Shown: positions 40,588-47,544 of the stretch, one piece after another | Numbering within the stretch: the stretch's first letter is position 1 | Layout of the letters: each line of letters starts with the position of its first letter | NCBI GenBank assembly: GCA_030444405.1 | Contig: JARFPM010000011.1 | Coordinates: 1 to 47,544 of the forward strand | Direction: 5' to 3' | Length of the DNA stretch: 47,544 nucleotides | Source: Nitrospira sp. | GTDB taxonomy: Bacteria > Nitrospirota > Nitrospiria > Nitrospirales > Nitrospiraceae | The notes under the pieces: model-generated | Databases searched by the model: none | The model's input: only the letters and a program-made list of their open reading frames with translations | Told to the model about the DNA's origin: nothing | Program-made: the position numbers and the translations under genes

Positions 40588-40696
40588 CCTTTGTGCCTTC
40601 AGTCCATCGTCATCGCCGAGCAGGATGATCGTCAAACATCAATGGTAAACCGTCGAGATCATAACCGTCTTGTCCGCACGGATGACGATTGACACT

Positions 40697-41506
40697 TCAC
40701 GTCTGACGCTCTCGGGTGTTCCACGCCGCCTGTTCATGTGCCACGCGCCCCCGTGGACCGTGGAAGTATTCACGGATGATGCGATCGTCGGACTGCGACA
40801 GTTCCCGCATGGTTCCGACTCCCAGCACCTTCCCATTACCCAACACCGCCACACGAGTGGCGATCTGCCACAAGGAGTCGAGGTCATGCGTCACCATGAC
40901 GACCGTCAGTCCCAAGTGAGTTTTCAACGAGAGCACGAGATCATCGAATCCGGCCGCGATCATCGGATCCAGCCCGGCCGTCGGCTCATCCAGAAAGAGC
41001 AGCTGGGGGTCCATCACGATCGCGCGGGCAAGGGCAGCTCGCCGCCTCATGCCTCCGCTGAGCTCGTTGGGAAATTTACCGGCGCTGTCCGGCGGCAATC
41101 CTACCATGGCAATCTTGACGTCGACGATCTCCCGAATCAACCGTGGATTCAGGTCCGTATGCTCACGCAACGGCACGGCCACGTTTTCCGCCAGCGTGAG
41201 CGAGCTGAACAGGGCGCCGTGCTGGAACATCACGCCGAACCGGCGGTGGATGGGATGGCCATCACCCGCTTCCAATCGCCGGCTGTCTATTCCGAACAGC
41301 CGTATCGTTCCCGCCGAAGGTGTGATCAGGCCGATGATTTCCCGTAACAACGTGGTCTTGCCGCACCCGTTACCGCCCGCAATCGCGAAGATTTCGCCTT
41401 GACGAATACACAAACTGACGTCCTCATGCACGACAGCCTGTCCAAACTTCGTCACGACGTGCCTCACGTCAATCACCGGTGTTTCGATGTTCGTGGCCGA
41501 CGGCAT
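40697..41506 (-). CDS. mlaF: MlaF-family ABC ATPase
   Basis: A 269-residue ATPase of the Mla lipid transporter. Walker A is GGNGCGKTTL near 45, the Q-loop is VMFQHGALFSSLT, the signature is ELSGGMRRRAALARA near 148 and Walker B is LLFLDEPTAGLDP; the switch His is in MVTHDLDSL. The FQHGALFSSLT stretch is characteristic of MlaF. AGAGGT precedes ATG at 41506. It powers lipid movement by the MlaE permease encoded just upstream on the same strand. Confidence 0.93.
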   Translation of the reverse strand: MPSATNIETPVIDVRHVVTKFGQAVVHEDVSLCIRQGEIFAIAGGNGCGKTTLLREIIGLITPSAGTIRLFGIDSRRLEAGDGHPIHRRFGVMFQHGALFSSLTLAENVAVPLREHTDLNPRLIREIVDVKIAMVGLPPDSAGKFPNELSGGMRRRAALARAIVMDPQLLFLDEPTAGLDPMIAAGFDDLVLSLKTHLGLTVVMVTHDLDSLWQIATRVAVLGNGKVLGVGTMRELSQSDDRIIREYFHGPRGRVAHEQAAWNTRERQT

Positions 41507-41592
41507 CAGAGACTACCTCTTACACGGACGAGACAGAAGGCTAAGGTTATGGGTCATGCTTTAGCTCGAACCTCAATCTTCATGCTGCTCTT

Positions 41593-42708
41593 CTATAAAT
41601 CCCACCAATTGAGCAGGATGCTGCAGATCGCGTCGAACACGATCACCAGAAAAATCCCCTGCACGACACTGATGGTGGTGTGTCGGCCGACATCGTCCAC
41701 GCCGCCTCTGATCTGAAATCCCTGATAACAGCCCACCAAAGCGATGAGTGCCGCAAAGAACGGCGCCTTCCCTAAGCCGATGAGAAAATGGCGCACAGGA
41801 ACGGCTTCTTCGAATCGAGAGACAAACTCTACAAAACTCACGTTGAGCTCCCCCAAAGCAATCAGCATGCCGCCGAATACCCCCACGACGTCCGCATACA
41901 CCGTCAAGAGAGGGAGGGCTATGACCAAGCCCAGCGCTCTCGGCAACACGAGCAGATTCATGGGCGAGATCCCCAGGGTCCGAACCGCGTCCAATTCTTC
42001 CGTCACCTTCATGGTGCCGATCTCGGCAGCATAGGCCGATCCCGACCGTCCGGCAATGAGGATCGCGACAATCAGCGGCGCGATTTCACGCAGCAGAGAA
42101 ATGCCGACGAGATCGACGATAAAGATGTTCGTGCCGAACTTGCGCAGCTGTTCCGCACCTTGATAGGCGATCACGATGCCGACGAGGAACGTCAGCAGGC
42201 CGGTGATCGGCAAGGCGCGCACGCCGTCCAGCTCCACGATCCGCAAGAGCGCCCGCCATCGAATGGAACGTGGCCGTATCAGCGTTCGGCCAAACGCGAT
42301 GGTGCTTTCTCCAAGAAAAGCAAGCGCGTGAACGGCCGCATCTTTTCGACTCTGGACATGCGGGATAAGCCGTTCCTCCCATCCGTCCCGCCGGAGTTCG
42401 GCTGCGTGATTGAGGCGCGACCGGGTTTCAACCAGCCGGACCAGCTCCGCGAATTCGGGTTTCAGACCTTCGATGGACACGGTTCGGCCCGTGCGACGCA
42501 GGCCGTCGATGCCCCGTTGCAGCAACAGAGCCCCGCCGGTATCCATGGCGGTCACCTCTCCGACCTCGCATATTACGTCGGGAGCGTCGGGCCATTGGAG
42601 CCTCTCGCTGCGACGCTCCAGTTCAGTCAAATTCGGAAGGGTCCAGGCCCCACGACACTGAACCACGTTGTCACTGACGGAGATGGTTGCCTGTTGTTCC
42701 ACTAGCAT
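41593..42708 (-). CDS. mlaE: MlaE-family permease with N-terminal STAS domain
   Basis: A 371-residue protein. Residues 1-100 are a STAS (MlaB-like) domain with VTAMDTGGALLLQRGIDGLR, so MlaB is fused to the permease rather than encoded separately. The membrane domain starts near 150 and has the family motifs GVRALPITGLLTFLVGIVIA and ILIAGRSGSAYAAEIGTMKV followed by TEELDAVRTLGI. It works with the MlaF ATPase and MlaD. ATG at 42708 is chosen; TTG at 42732 would add eight residues, and neither has a strong ribosome-binding site. Spacing of 86 bases separates it from mlaF. Confidence 0.92.
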   Translation of the reverse strand: MLVEQQATISVSDNVVQCRGAWTLPNLTELERRSERLQWPDAPDVICEVGEVTAMDTGGALLLQRGIDGLRRTGRTVSIEGLKPEFAELVRLVETRSRLNHAAELRRDGWEERLIPHVQSRKDAAVHALAFLGESTIAFGRTLIRPRSIRWRALLRIVELDGVRALPITGLLTFLVGIVIAYQGAEQLRKFGTNIFIVDLVGISLLREIAPLIVAILIAGRSGSAYAAEIGTMKVTEELDAVRTLGISPMNLLVLPRALGLVIALPLLTVYADVVGVFGGMLIALGELNVSFVEFVSRFEEAVPVRHFLIGLGKAPFFAALIALVGCYQGFQIRGGVDDVGRHTTISVVQGIFLVIVFDAICSILLNWWDL

Positions 42709-42790
42709 CGTCCGCTCGGCAGCCGCCCTCAACCTCGCTATCGAGGACCGCGCCGCTCACCTTGTACCTACCTTAGGGCCGGCGGTGTGC

Positions 42791-44593
42791 TCAAACCTTT
42801 TCCATGATGGTTTTCAGCTCCGCCCCGGTGATCACTTCTCGTTCCAACAAGAGCGTTGCTCCTTGCTGCAATGCCGCTCTCCTCTCTTCCAGCAATCGCT
42901 TCACCCGGCCGTACTGCTCGTCGATAATCCGCCGCACTTCGCAGTCTATTTCACGGGCGGTCTCTTCGGAATAATCGCCCTTTTCCGACGCAAGCGGAAG
43001 TTGGAGAAATTGGGGCTGTCGTTCTCGCTCCAAGGTGATTGTGCCCAATTTTTCGCTCATCCCGTAGGCCTTCACCATACTTTTTGCGATGTCGGTGGCT
43101 TTCACGAGATCGTTCTGCGCTCCCGTCGAAGCTTCGCCGAAGATCGTTTCTTCGGCGATCCGCCCGCCTAGTAAGACGGCAACTTTATTCTCCAATTCCG
43201 ATTTCGTCATGAGAAACCGGTCTTCCGTCGGAAGCTGTAATGTGTAGCCGAGCGCCGCCACGCCGCGCGGAATGATCGAGATTTTCTGCACCTGATCCAT
43301 CCCCGGCAAAGACATGGCAATGAGGGCATGGCCCGTCTCATGGTAGGCAACCCGCTCCTTCTCCATCTTATTCAGGACGCGATTCTTCTTCTCTAGTCCG
43401 GCAATGACTCGCTCGACCGCCTCGTGTAATTCGGAAATACCGACCTGATCCTTGCCACGGCGCACAGCCAGCAACGCCGCCTCGTTGATGATGTTGGCCA
43501 AATCGGCTCCGGAGAACCCAGGGGTCATCGCTGCGATGTTTTCGAGATCGGCATCGGGGCCAAGCGTCACCTGTTTGGCATGCACACGAAGAATGGCCAG
43601 GCGACCGATCTTGTCCGGACGGTCCACCACTACATGACGATCGAACCGGCCGGCCCGCAGCAACGCAGGATCAAGAATCTCGGGGCGATTGGTCGCGGCC
43701 ATGAGAATGACCCCGATGCGAGGATCGAAGCCGTCCATCTCGACCAGCAACTGATTGAGCGTTTGCTCCCGCTCCTCATGCCCCATGGGCCCCGCGCCAC
43801 GCGCTTTTCCGAGCGCATCTAATTCATCGATGAAAATAATGCAGGGGGCTTTGAGCTTTGCCTGATCGAAGAGATCACGGACCCGGGCCGCCCCGACTCC
43901 GACGAACATTTCCACAAATTCAGATCCGCTGATGCTGAAGAACGTCACGCCGGCCTCACCGGCCACAGCACGGGCCAGCAACGTCTTGCCGGTCCCTGGT
44001 GGACCGACCAGGAGTATTCCCTTGGGAATCTTGCCGCCAAGCTTGGTGAACTTTTCCGGCGTCTTGAGGAACTCGATCACCTCACGCAGTTCTTCCTTGG
44101 CTTCGTCTACGCCCGCGACATCCGCGAACGTCACCTTGATGTCCTTCTCTACGTAGATCTTTGCTTTGGATTGCCCCACCTGCATGAAGCCGCCTTGGGC
44201 TTGGCCAAACCTGCGCAAAATGAAGAACCAGATGCCAGCGAACAGGGCGACCGGGATGATCCAGGAGAGAAGATCCCGCCAGAATGTTGACTCAATGACA
44301 CCGGTAAAGGTGACTCCACGTTCGTTGAGTTCCCGGACGAGATCCGGATCCTCGACCCGCACGGTCGCAAAAGCTTTCTGTTCTTTGGATTCCCCCTCAG
44401 GCTTCATCTTACCGGTCAGCACTTGGCTGGTCAGCGAGACTTCCGCCACCTTGCCGCCAGCCACCAACTTCTTGAATTCACTGTAGGGAAGTTCTTCGAC
44501 TTTGTTGAGAGCAAGTATGAAGTCATGCACGAACACCACCGCCATGATGGCGAGAAGCACATACCAAATGGAAAAGGAGGTTGTTTTATTCAT
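42791..44593 (-). CDS. ftsH: ATP-dependent zinc metalloprotease FtsH
   Basis: A 600-residue membrane-bound AAA+ protease that degrades misfolded membrane and some soluble proteins. Two N-terminal helices (about 10-28 and 108-128) flank a periplasmic domain. The AAA part has Walker [11 protein letters not shown] near 199, the pore motif [12 protein letters not shown], Walker [12 protein letters not shown] near 260 and the second region of homology [20 protein letters not shown]. The zinc site HETGH is near 416 with a third ligand (Asp) later. GAGGAG precedes ATG at 44593. The upstream DUF1207 gene is in the same direction, 84 bases away. Confidence 0.96.
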   Translation of the reverse strand: MNKTTSFSIWYVLLAIMAVVFVHDFILALNKVEELPYSEFKKLVAGGKVAEVSLTSQVLTGKMKPEGESKEQKAFATVRVEDPDLVRELNERGVTFTGVIESTFWRDLLSWIIPVALFAGIWFFILRRFGQAQGGFMQVGQSKAKIYVEKDIKVTFADVAGVDEAKEELREVIEFLKTPEKFTKLGGKIPKGILLVGPPGTGKTLLARAVAGEAGVTFFSISGSEFVEMFVGVGAARVRDLFDQAKLKAPCIIFIDELDALGKARGAGPMGHEEREQTLNQLLVEMDGFDPRIGVILMAATNRPEILDPALLRAGRFDRHVVVDRPDKIGRLAILRVHAKQVTLGPDADLENIAAMTPGFSGADLANIINEAALLAVRRGKDQVGISELHEAVERVIAGLEKKNRVLNKMEKERVAYHETGHALIAMSLPGMDQVQKISIIPRGVAALGYTLQLPTEDRFLMTKSELENKVAVLLGGRIAEETIFGEASTGAQNDLVKATDIAKSMVKAYGMSEKLGTITLERERQPQFLQLPLASEKGDYSEETAREIDCEVRRIIDEQYGRVKRLLEERRAALQQGATLLLEREVITGAELKTIMEKV

Positions 44594-44677
44594 CGGCTTT
44601 GCTCCTCGGTGCTGAGCGGACTTTACCCCAGCACCGGCAGGTTGAACATTGACCGTTTTTCACGTCCCCCCACAATG

Positions 44678-45661
44678 CTAAAACATGAAATAGGCGCCGG
44701 CTCCGAACGCTTCGGTCTTCTGCGAGTAGAAGAATTGCCCATAGGGAAAATATCCGTGATAGTAGTTGAAGAGAATCCGAAGGCGCTTCAAGGAACCGGT
44801 CCGAAACATATCGAAGCCTAACAGGAGATTCGTGTTGATGTACCAGTTCTGCTCCTCAACCGACTTAAAGTCCGCCGTCAGGAGGGGTGAAAAGATGATC
44901 GGATTAGAGAGCAGACCAAATACGTGGGATCGCCCCAGTGACGTTGGTGTCCGCGCTTCGAATCCCCAATGCACTGTATTCCGGTCGATCGTGGACGGCT
45001 GGCGATTGACCATCACCGCTCCTCCCCCATACAGACGCATCCATTTCCGGAAGTCATAGGACACAATCATGTCGACTTCTTCAAACTGGAGATTAATCGA
45101 CTGAAAGTCAGGGTTGAGCCCCAGGAATTCATCCCCAAGGTGACTGCTCTGGTGATAATAGCGTAGGCGCGCAGACCAGTTTCCCTGACGCCAGGTCAGC
45201 GGTATGCCCACGTTGAAATCGATGTTGACTAGTGCCGCATTCGACGTATCTAAGTCAAATTGCGCGAAAACTCCGGTCAGGACGCTGATCTGCCATCCAT
45301 TACATCCCTTACGCCTGGTATAAAACCCAAAATTCTCTCCGACAGCAACCGATCCGATGTTCGAAGAGGTGCCTGCAGTGAGTGATCGCGTGAACTGCCA
45401 GAGAGCAAACCACTGCGGCTGCTTTGGGTCGGCCAAGAGGGGACGGAAGACGTCGTCCGAGGGAAATGTTTCGCTGGTCGGCCCGTCAACAGCTTGCTCA
45501 GGACTTTGCTGATACCGGCAATCCAGCACCTCCCTTGGCTTCGTGTCATCTGGCTTATTCTCATTCGACTCGTCCGCATACGCTTGTCCTGCCAGCAAGA
45601 CAAAACCCATGGCGAGCAATCCGATAATCCACCGATCGCAAGAGACCAGACTCCGGCCCAT
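44678..45661 (-). CDS. DUF1207 outer-membrane beta-barrel protein
   Basis: A 327-residue exported protein. The signal peptide ends near QAYA (about 30). The DUF1207 signature FPSDDVFRPLLADPKQPQWF follows near 68. The rest alternates strands of hydrophobic and polar residues typical of an outer-membrane barrel and ends in Phe (GAGAYFMF), the usual C-terminal signal for the Bam machinery. HQSSHLGDEFL near 170 is conserved in related barrels. The function of DUF1207 is unknown. ATG at 45661 is chosen because AAGGAGAAGG precedes it. Confidence 0.85.
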   Translation of the reverse strand: MGRSLVSCDRWIIGLLAMGFVLLAGQAYADESNENKPDDTKPREVLDCRYQQSPEQAVDGPTSETFPSDDVFRPLLADPKQPQWFALWQFTRSLTAGTSSNIGSVAVGENFGFYTRRKGCNGWQISVLTGVFAQFDLDTSNAALVNIDFNVGIPLTWRQGNWSARLRYYHQSSHLGDEFLGLNPDFQSINLQFEEVDMIVSYDFRKWMRLYGGGAVMVNRQPSTIDRNTVHWGFEARTPTSLGRSHVFGLLSNPIIFSPLLTADFKSVEEQNWYINTNLLLGFDMFRTGSLKRLRILFNYYHGYFPYGQFFYSQKTEAFGAGAYFMF

Positions 45662-45963
45662 CCTTCTCCTTCCCCTCCGGCGTGCTTGTATGGCGCAAGC
45701 TGCACGCCGTTCACAGCGCCCCTTCGATAGCATATTTGTGATGGGCAATTCATGTGTTTTTTGTCGGAGAAGGCTGCCGTCCGCCTATGTGCACAAAGAT
45801 AACAAGGAAGCACATCGAATCAGCTGTGTGGCAATCTTTCAATCTTGTTGGAGTACGAGCGCGGTCGTCGACTAGGGTCGTTGACATGGGCAAGATGGAG
45901 GAGTAGAGGATATCGCTCATCACTGCTACGTCACGGGGAACCATGGTTGGGCCCGCAGCGGAC
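45662..45963. other. Intergenic region before the DUF1207 gene
   Basis: About 300 bases between the end of the glucan phosphorylase gene and DUF1207. It should hold the DUF1207 promoter. Apart from the ribosome-binding site next to 45661, no clear promoter, hairpin or gene was found. Confidence 0.45.
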
Positions 45964-47544
45964 CTATTCACCGACCAGTCGATAGGCATTGTGGAGATAC
46001 TGGCCCATCATTCTCTGTGTATTGAAGAACCCGCCGTTCAATGCAATCGCTTGCCGCATGATCTCGGTAAAGCGTTCACGATCCTTGTAGAAACACGGCA
46101 ATACTTTCTGTTCCAGCTTGTCATACAGCGCCGCAGCATGGCAGGCATCCGTGCCCCCGCTCGGCTCCATGCAAGCCTCCACCCGATCACCGATCGACCA
46201 GCCGGTCACGTCTTCCACATGCCCTTCGATCCACCAGCCGTCGAGCACACTGAGGCTGGGCACACCATTGACCGCCGCCTTCATGCCACTGGTCCCTGAG
46301 GCCTCCATCGGAGGGAGCGGCGTGTTAAGCCAGACATCCACACCGGCACAGAGCAGCTTCGCCAGCGTCATGTCATAATTTGTAAGATAGGCGACCGGGA
46401 TCTTGCCCCGCAGGGCATCGCGGAACTCGTGGATGCCGTGAATCATGTTCTTTCCATCCTGATCACGTGGATGGGCCTTGCCGCTAAAGACGATTTGGAC
46501 CGGTCCGATCTGTTCGGCAATCTTGGCTAACCGTTCGATATCGTGAAAAATCAAGGTCCCCCGTTTGTACGCCGCTGCTCGCCTGGCAAACCCCAGCGTC
46601 AGCACGTCCCGGTCGAATCCCGCGTTGGTCTCATGATTCACATGTTCGACCAATACCCGTTTCGCCTCCTGATGAGCGTTCCAAATCTCTTCGCCGGGAA
46701 TGCTGATCGCGTAACGAAGGGAGAGCTGATCCCGCCGCCAGTCCGGAAGATATCGATCGTAAAGCGCTTGAAACGAGGGCGCGGCCCACGTGACCGCATG
46801 GACTCCATTGGTAATCGAGTGAATCGGATAGCCGGGGAAGAGGCTGTGGGACACCTCACCGTGCTTCATGGCAACGCCGTTGACAAACCGCGAGCCACGC
46901 AGCGCCAGCTGGGTCATGTTCAAGCTATGGTCATGGCCGCAGGCTTTGAGCCAGGCGCAGCGCCGGTCGCCGAGCACTTGATGCGCAAGGTCAGGGGGAA
47001 ATTGATCGTGACCTGCCGGCACCGGCGTATGGGTCGTAAACACACATTGCTCCCGGACGGCATCAATAAGATCAGCGGGAATCGACGCTTCTTGGACGCG
47101 GGAAGCCAGTTTCTCCTCCAGCAGAGCGAGCACAAGCAACGCCGCGTGTCCTTCATTCATATGAAACCGGCGAATGTGGCTGTATCCGAGCGCACGCAAC
47201 AGGCGGTACCCCCCGAATCCCAGCACCATCTCCTGGCAGAGCCGATAGTAATCGTCGCCTCCGTAGAGGATGTCGGTCAGAGTCCGGTCCCAGGGCTGAT
47301 TCTCGGGAAGATCCGTGTCGAGAAAGTAGATTGGCACCTCACCGCCCGACTCGCCCCTCACTCGAATCTGCCACGCTCCGACATGGACAGCGCGATCCTC
47401 GAGTTCGACAATGACACGCTTGTCCACAGGTTTGCAGAAATCGTTGATCGGCCAGGCTACGGGCTCTTCATGCTGCCAACCCCGCTCGTCCAGCCGTTGA
47501 TAAAAATAGCCCCGCCGGTGCAACAGCGTCACCGCAACCATGGG
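45964..47544 (-). CDS. Alpha-glucan phosphorylase (GT35), 5' end cut by window edge
   Basis: The frame is open to the right edge. It encodes 526 codons of an alpha-glucan phosphorylase, which releases glucose-1-phosphate from glycogen or starch. It starts at the edge with PMVAVTLLHRRGYFYQ, an internal part of the family. It continues with HMNEGHAALLVLALLEEK, FTTHTPVPAGHDQFP, SITNGVHAVTWAAP, RRAAAYKRGTLIFHD and the pyridoxal-phosphate-lysine region MEASGTSGMKAAVNGVPSLS. The visible Met near the edge is not the true start; roughly the first 90-100 residues lie outside the window. Glycogen breakdown is the probable role. Confidence 0.92.
   Translation of the reverse strand, partial: PMVAVTLLHRRGYFYQRLDERGWQHEEPVAWPINDFCKPVDKRVIVELEDRAVHVGAWQIRVRGESGGEVPIYFLDTDLPENQPWDRTLTDILYGGDDYYRLCQEMVLGFGGYRLLRALGYSHIRRFHMNEGHAALLVLALLEEKLASRVQEASIPADLIDAVREQCVFTTHTPVPAGHDQFPPDLAHQVLGDRRCAWLKACGHDHSLNMTQLALRGSRFVNGVAMKHGEVSHSLFPGYPIHSITNGVHAVTWAAPSFQALYDRYLPDWRRDQLSLRYAISIPGEEIWNAHQEAKRVLVEHVNHETNAGFDRDVLTLGFARRAAAYKRGTLIFHDIERLAKIAEQIGPVQIVFSGKAHPRDQDGKNMIHGIHEFRDALRGKIPVAYLTNYDMTLAKLLCAGVDVWLNTPLPPMEASGTSGMKAAVNGVPSLSVLDGWWIEGHVEDVTGWSIGDRVEACMEPSGGTDACHAAALYDKLEQKVLPCFYKDRERFTEIMRQAIALNGGFFNTQRMMGQYLHNAYRLVGE

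Noticed and set aside
41788-42705. A 305-codon plus-strand open frame opposite mlaE
   Set aside because: Antisense shadow of mlaE; the composition (rich in Arg, Gln, Asp, His) is typical of reverse frames.
1-47544. CRISPR arrays, rRNA, tRNA and intact insertion sequences
   Set aside because: No regularly spaced repeats, no rRNA-like conserved blocks, no cloverleaf in the gaps and no transposase were found by reading.

Overview
The window looks like chromosomal DNA of a chemolithoautotrophic, Gram-negative bacterium, most plausibly of the Nitrospira/Nitrospirota type. This is inferred from gene content only: two pyruvate/2-oxoacid:ferredoxin oxidoreductases (the kind that serve the reductive TCA cycle), a minimal SufBC iron-sulfur assembly pair, seven c-type cytochrome genes with eleven CXXCH motifs in total, an Mla lipid-transport operon and a DUF1207 outer-membrane protein. 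Nearly all genes lie on the minus strand. The plus-strand exceptions are a DksA/TraR-type gene with a truncated ZIP transporter (3777-4715) and a large NRPS with its phosphopantetheinyl transferase (26950-37025).

Region by region (the minus-strand operons are transcribed right to left). 1-1100: a hemerythrin-like protein, cut by the window edge, and a cytochrome c'-like lipoprotein. 1398-3700: an arsenic operon arsR-acr3-arsC followed by a decayed arsD remnant whose start codon appears to be ATA. 3777-5567: a zinc-finger DksA/TraR-like protein, a 5'-truncated ZIP transporter and an M14-type zinc hydrolase. 5677-17453: a continuous block running ytxH-like, porCD, porA, porB, a small HdrA-like protein, sufC, sufB, a MIP18-family protein, an AhpD-like protein, a 24-residue ORF, a second MIP18-family protein, nifJ and a dihydroorotate-dehydrogenase-like protein. 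It packs two ferredoxin-reducing enzymes around an Fe-S assembly core. 17667-26537: periplasmic redox and metal-stress genes, namely cytochromes c (one tetraheme, one TsdA-like diheme), a Spy/CpxP-like metal-binding protein, Cu-Zn superoxide dismutase, ZIP transporter, PPK2, DsrE and OsmC.

26950-37025: one gene of about 3085 codons encodes FAAL-PCP-C-A-PCP-C-A-PCP-TE. A Sfp-type phosphopantetheinyl transferase follows 53 bases downstream. The predicted product is an N-acylated dipeptide ending in glycine. Three positions are unusual: the first condensation domain has HRxxxDG instead of HHxxxDG, the thioesterase has Cys for Ser in GxSxG, and Asn sits where the triad Asp is expected. 37107-38927: a second OsmC, a second DsrE-like protein, a VIT1/CCC1-like transporter and another small cytochrome c. 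The same three families (OsmC, DsrE, small cytochrome c) therefore flank the NRPS pair on both sides.

38964-47544: an MlaE-MlaF-MlaD-lipoprotein operon for lipid trafficking, the membrane protease FtsH, a DUF1207 outer-membrane barrel, and an alpha-glucan phosphorylase cut by the right edge. I see no CRISPR array, rRNA, tRNA or intact insertion sequence. All functions come from reading motifs by eye; no database search was run.
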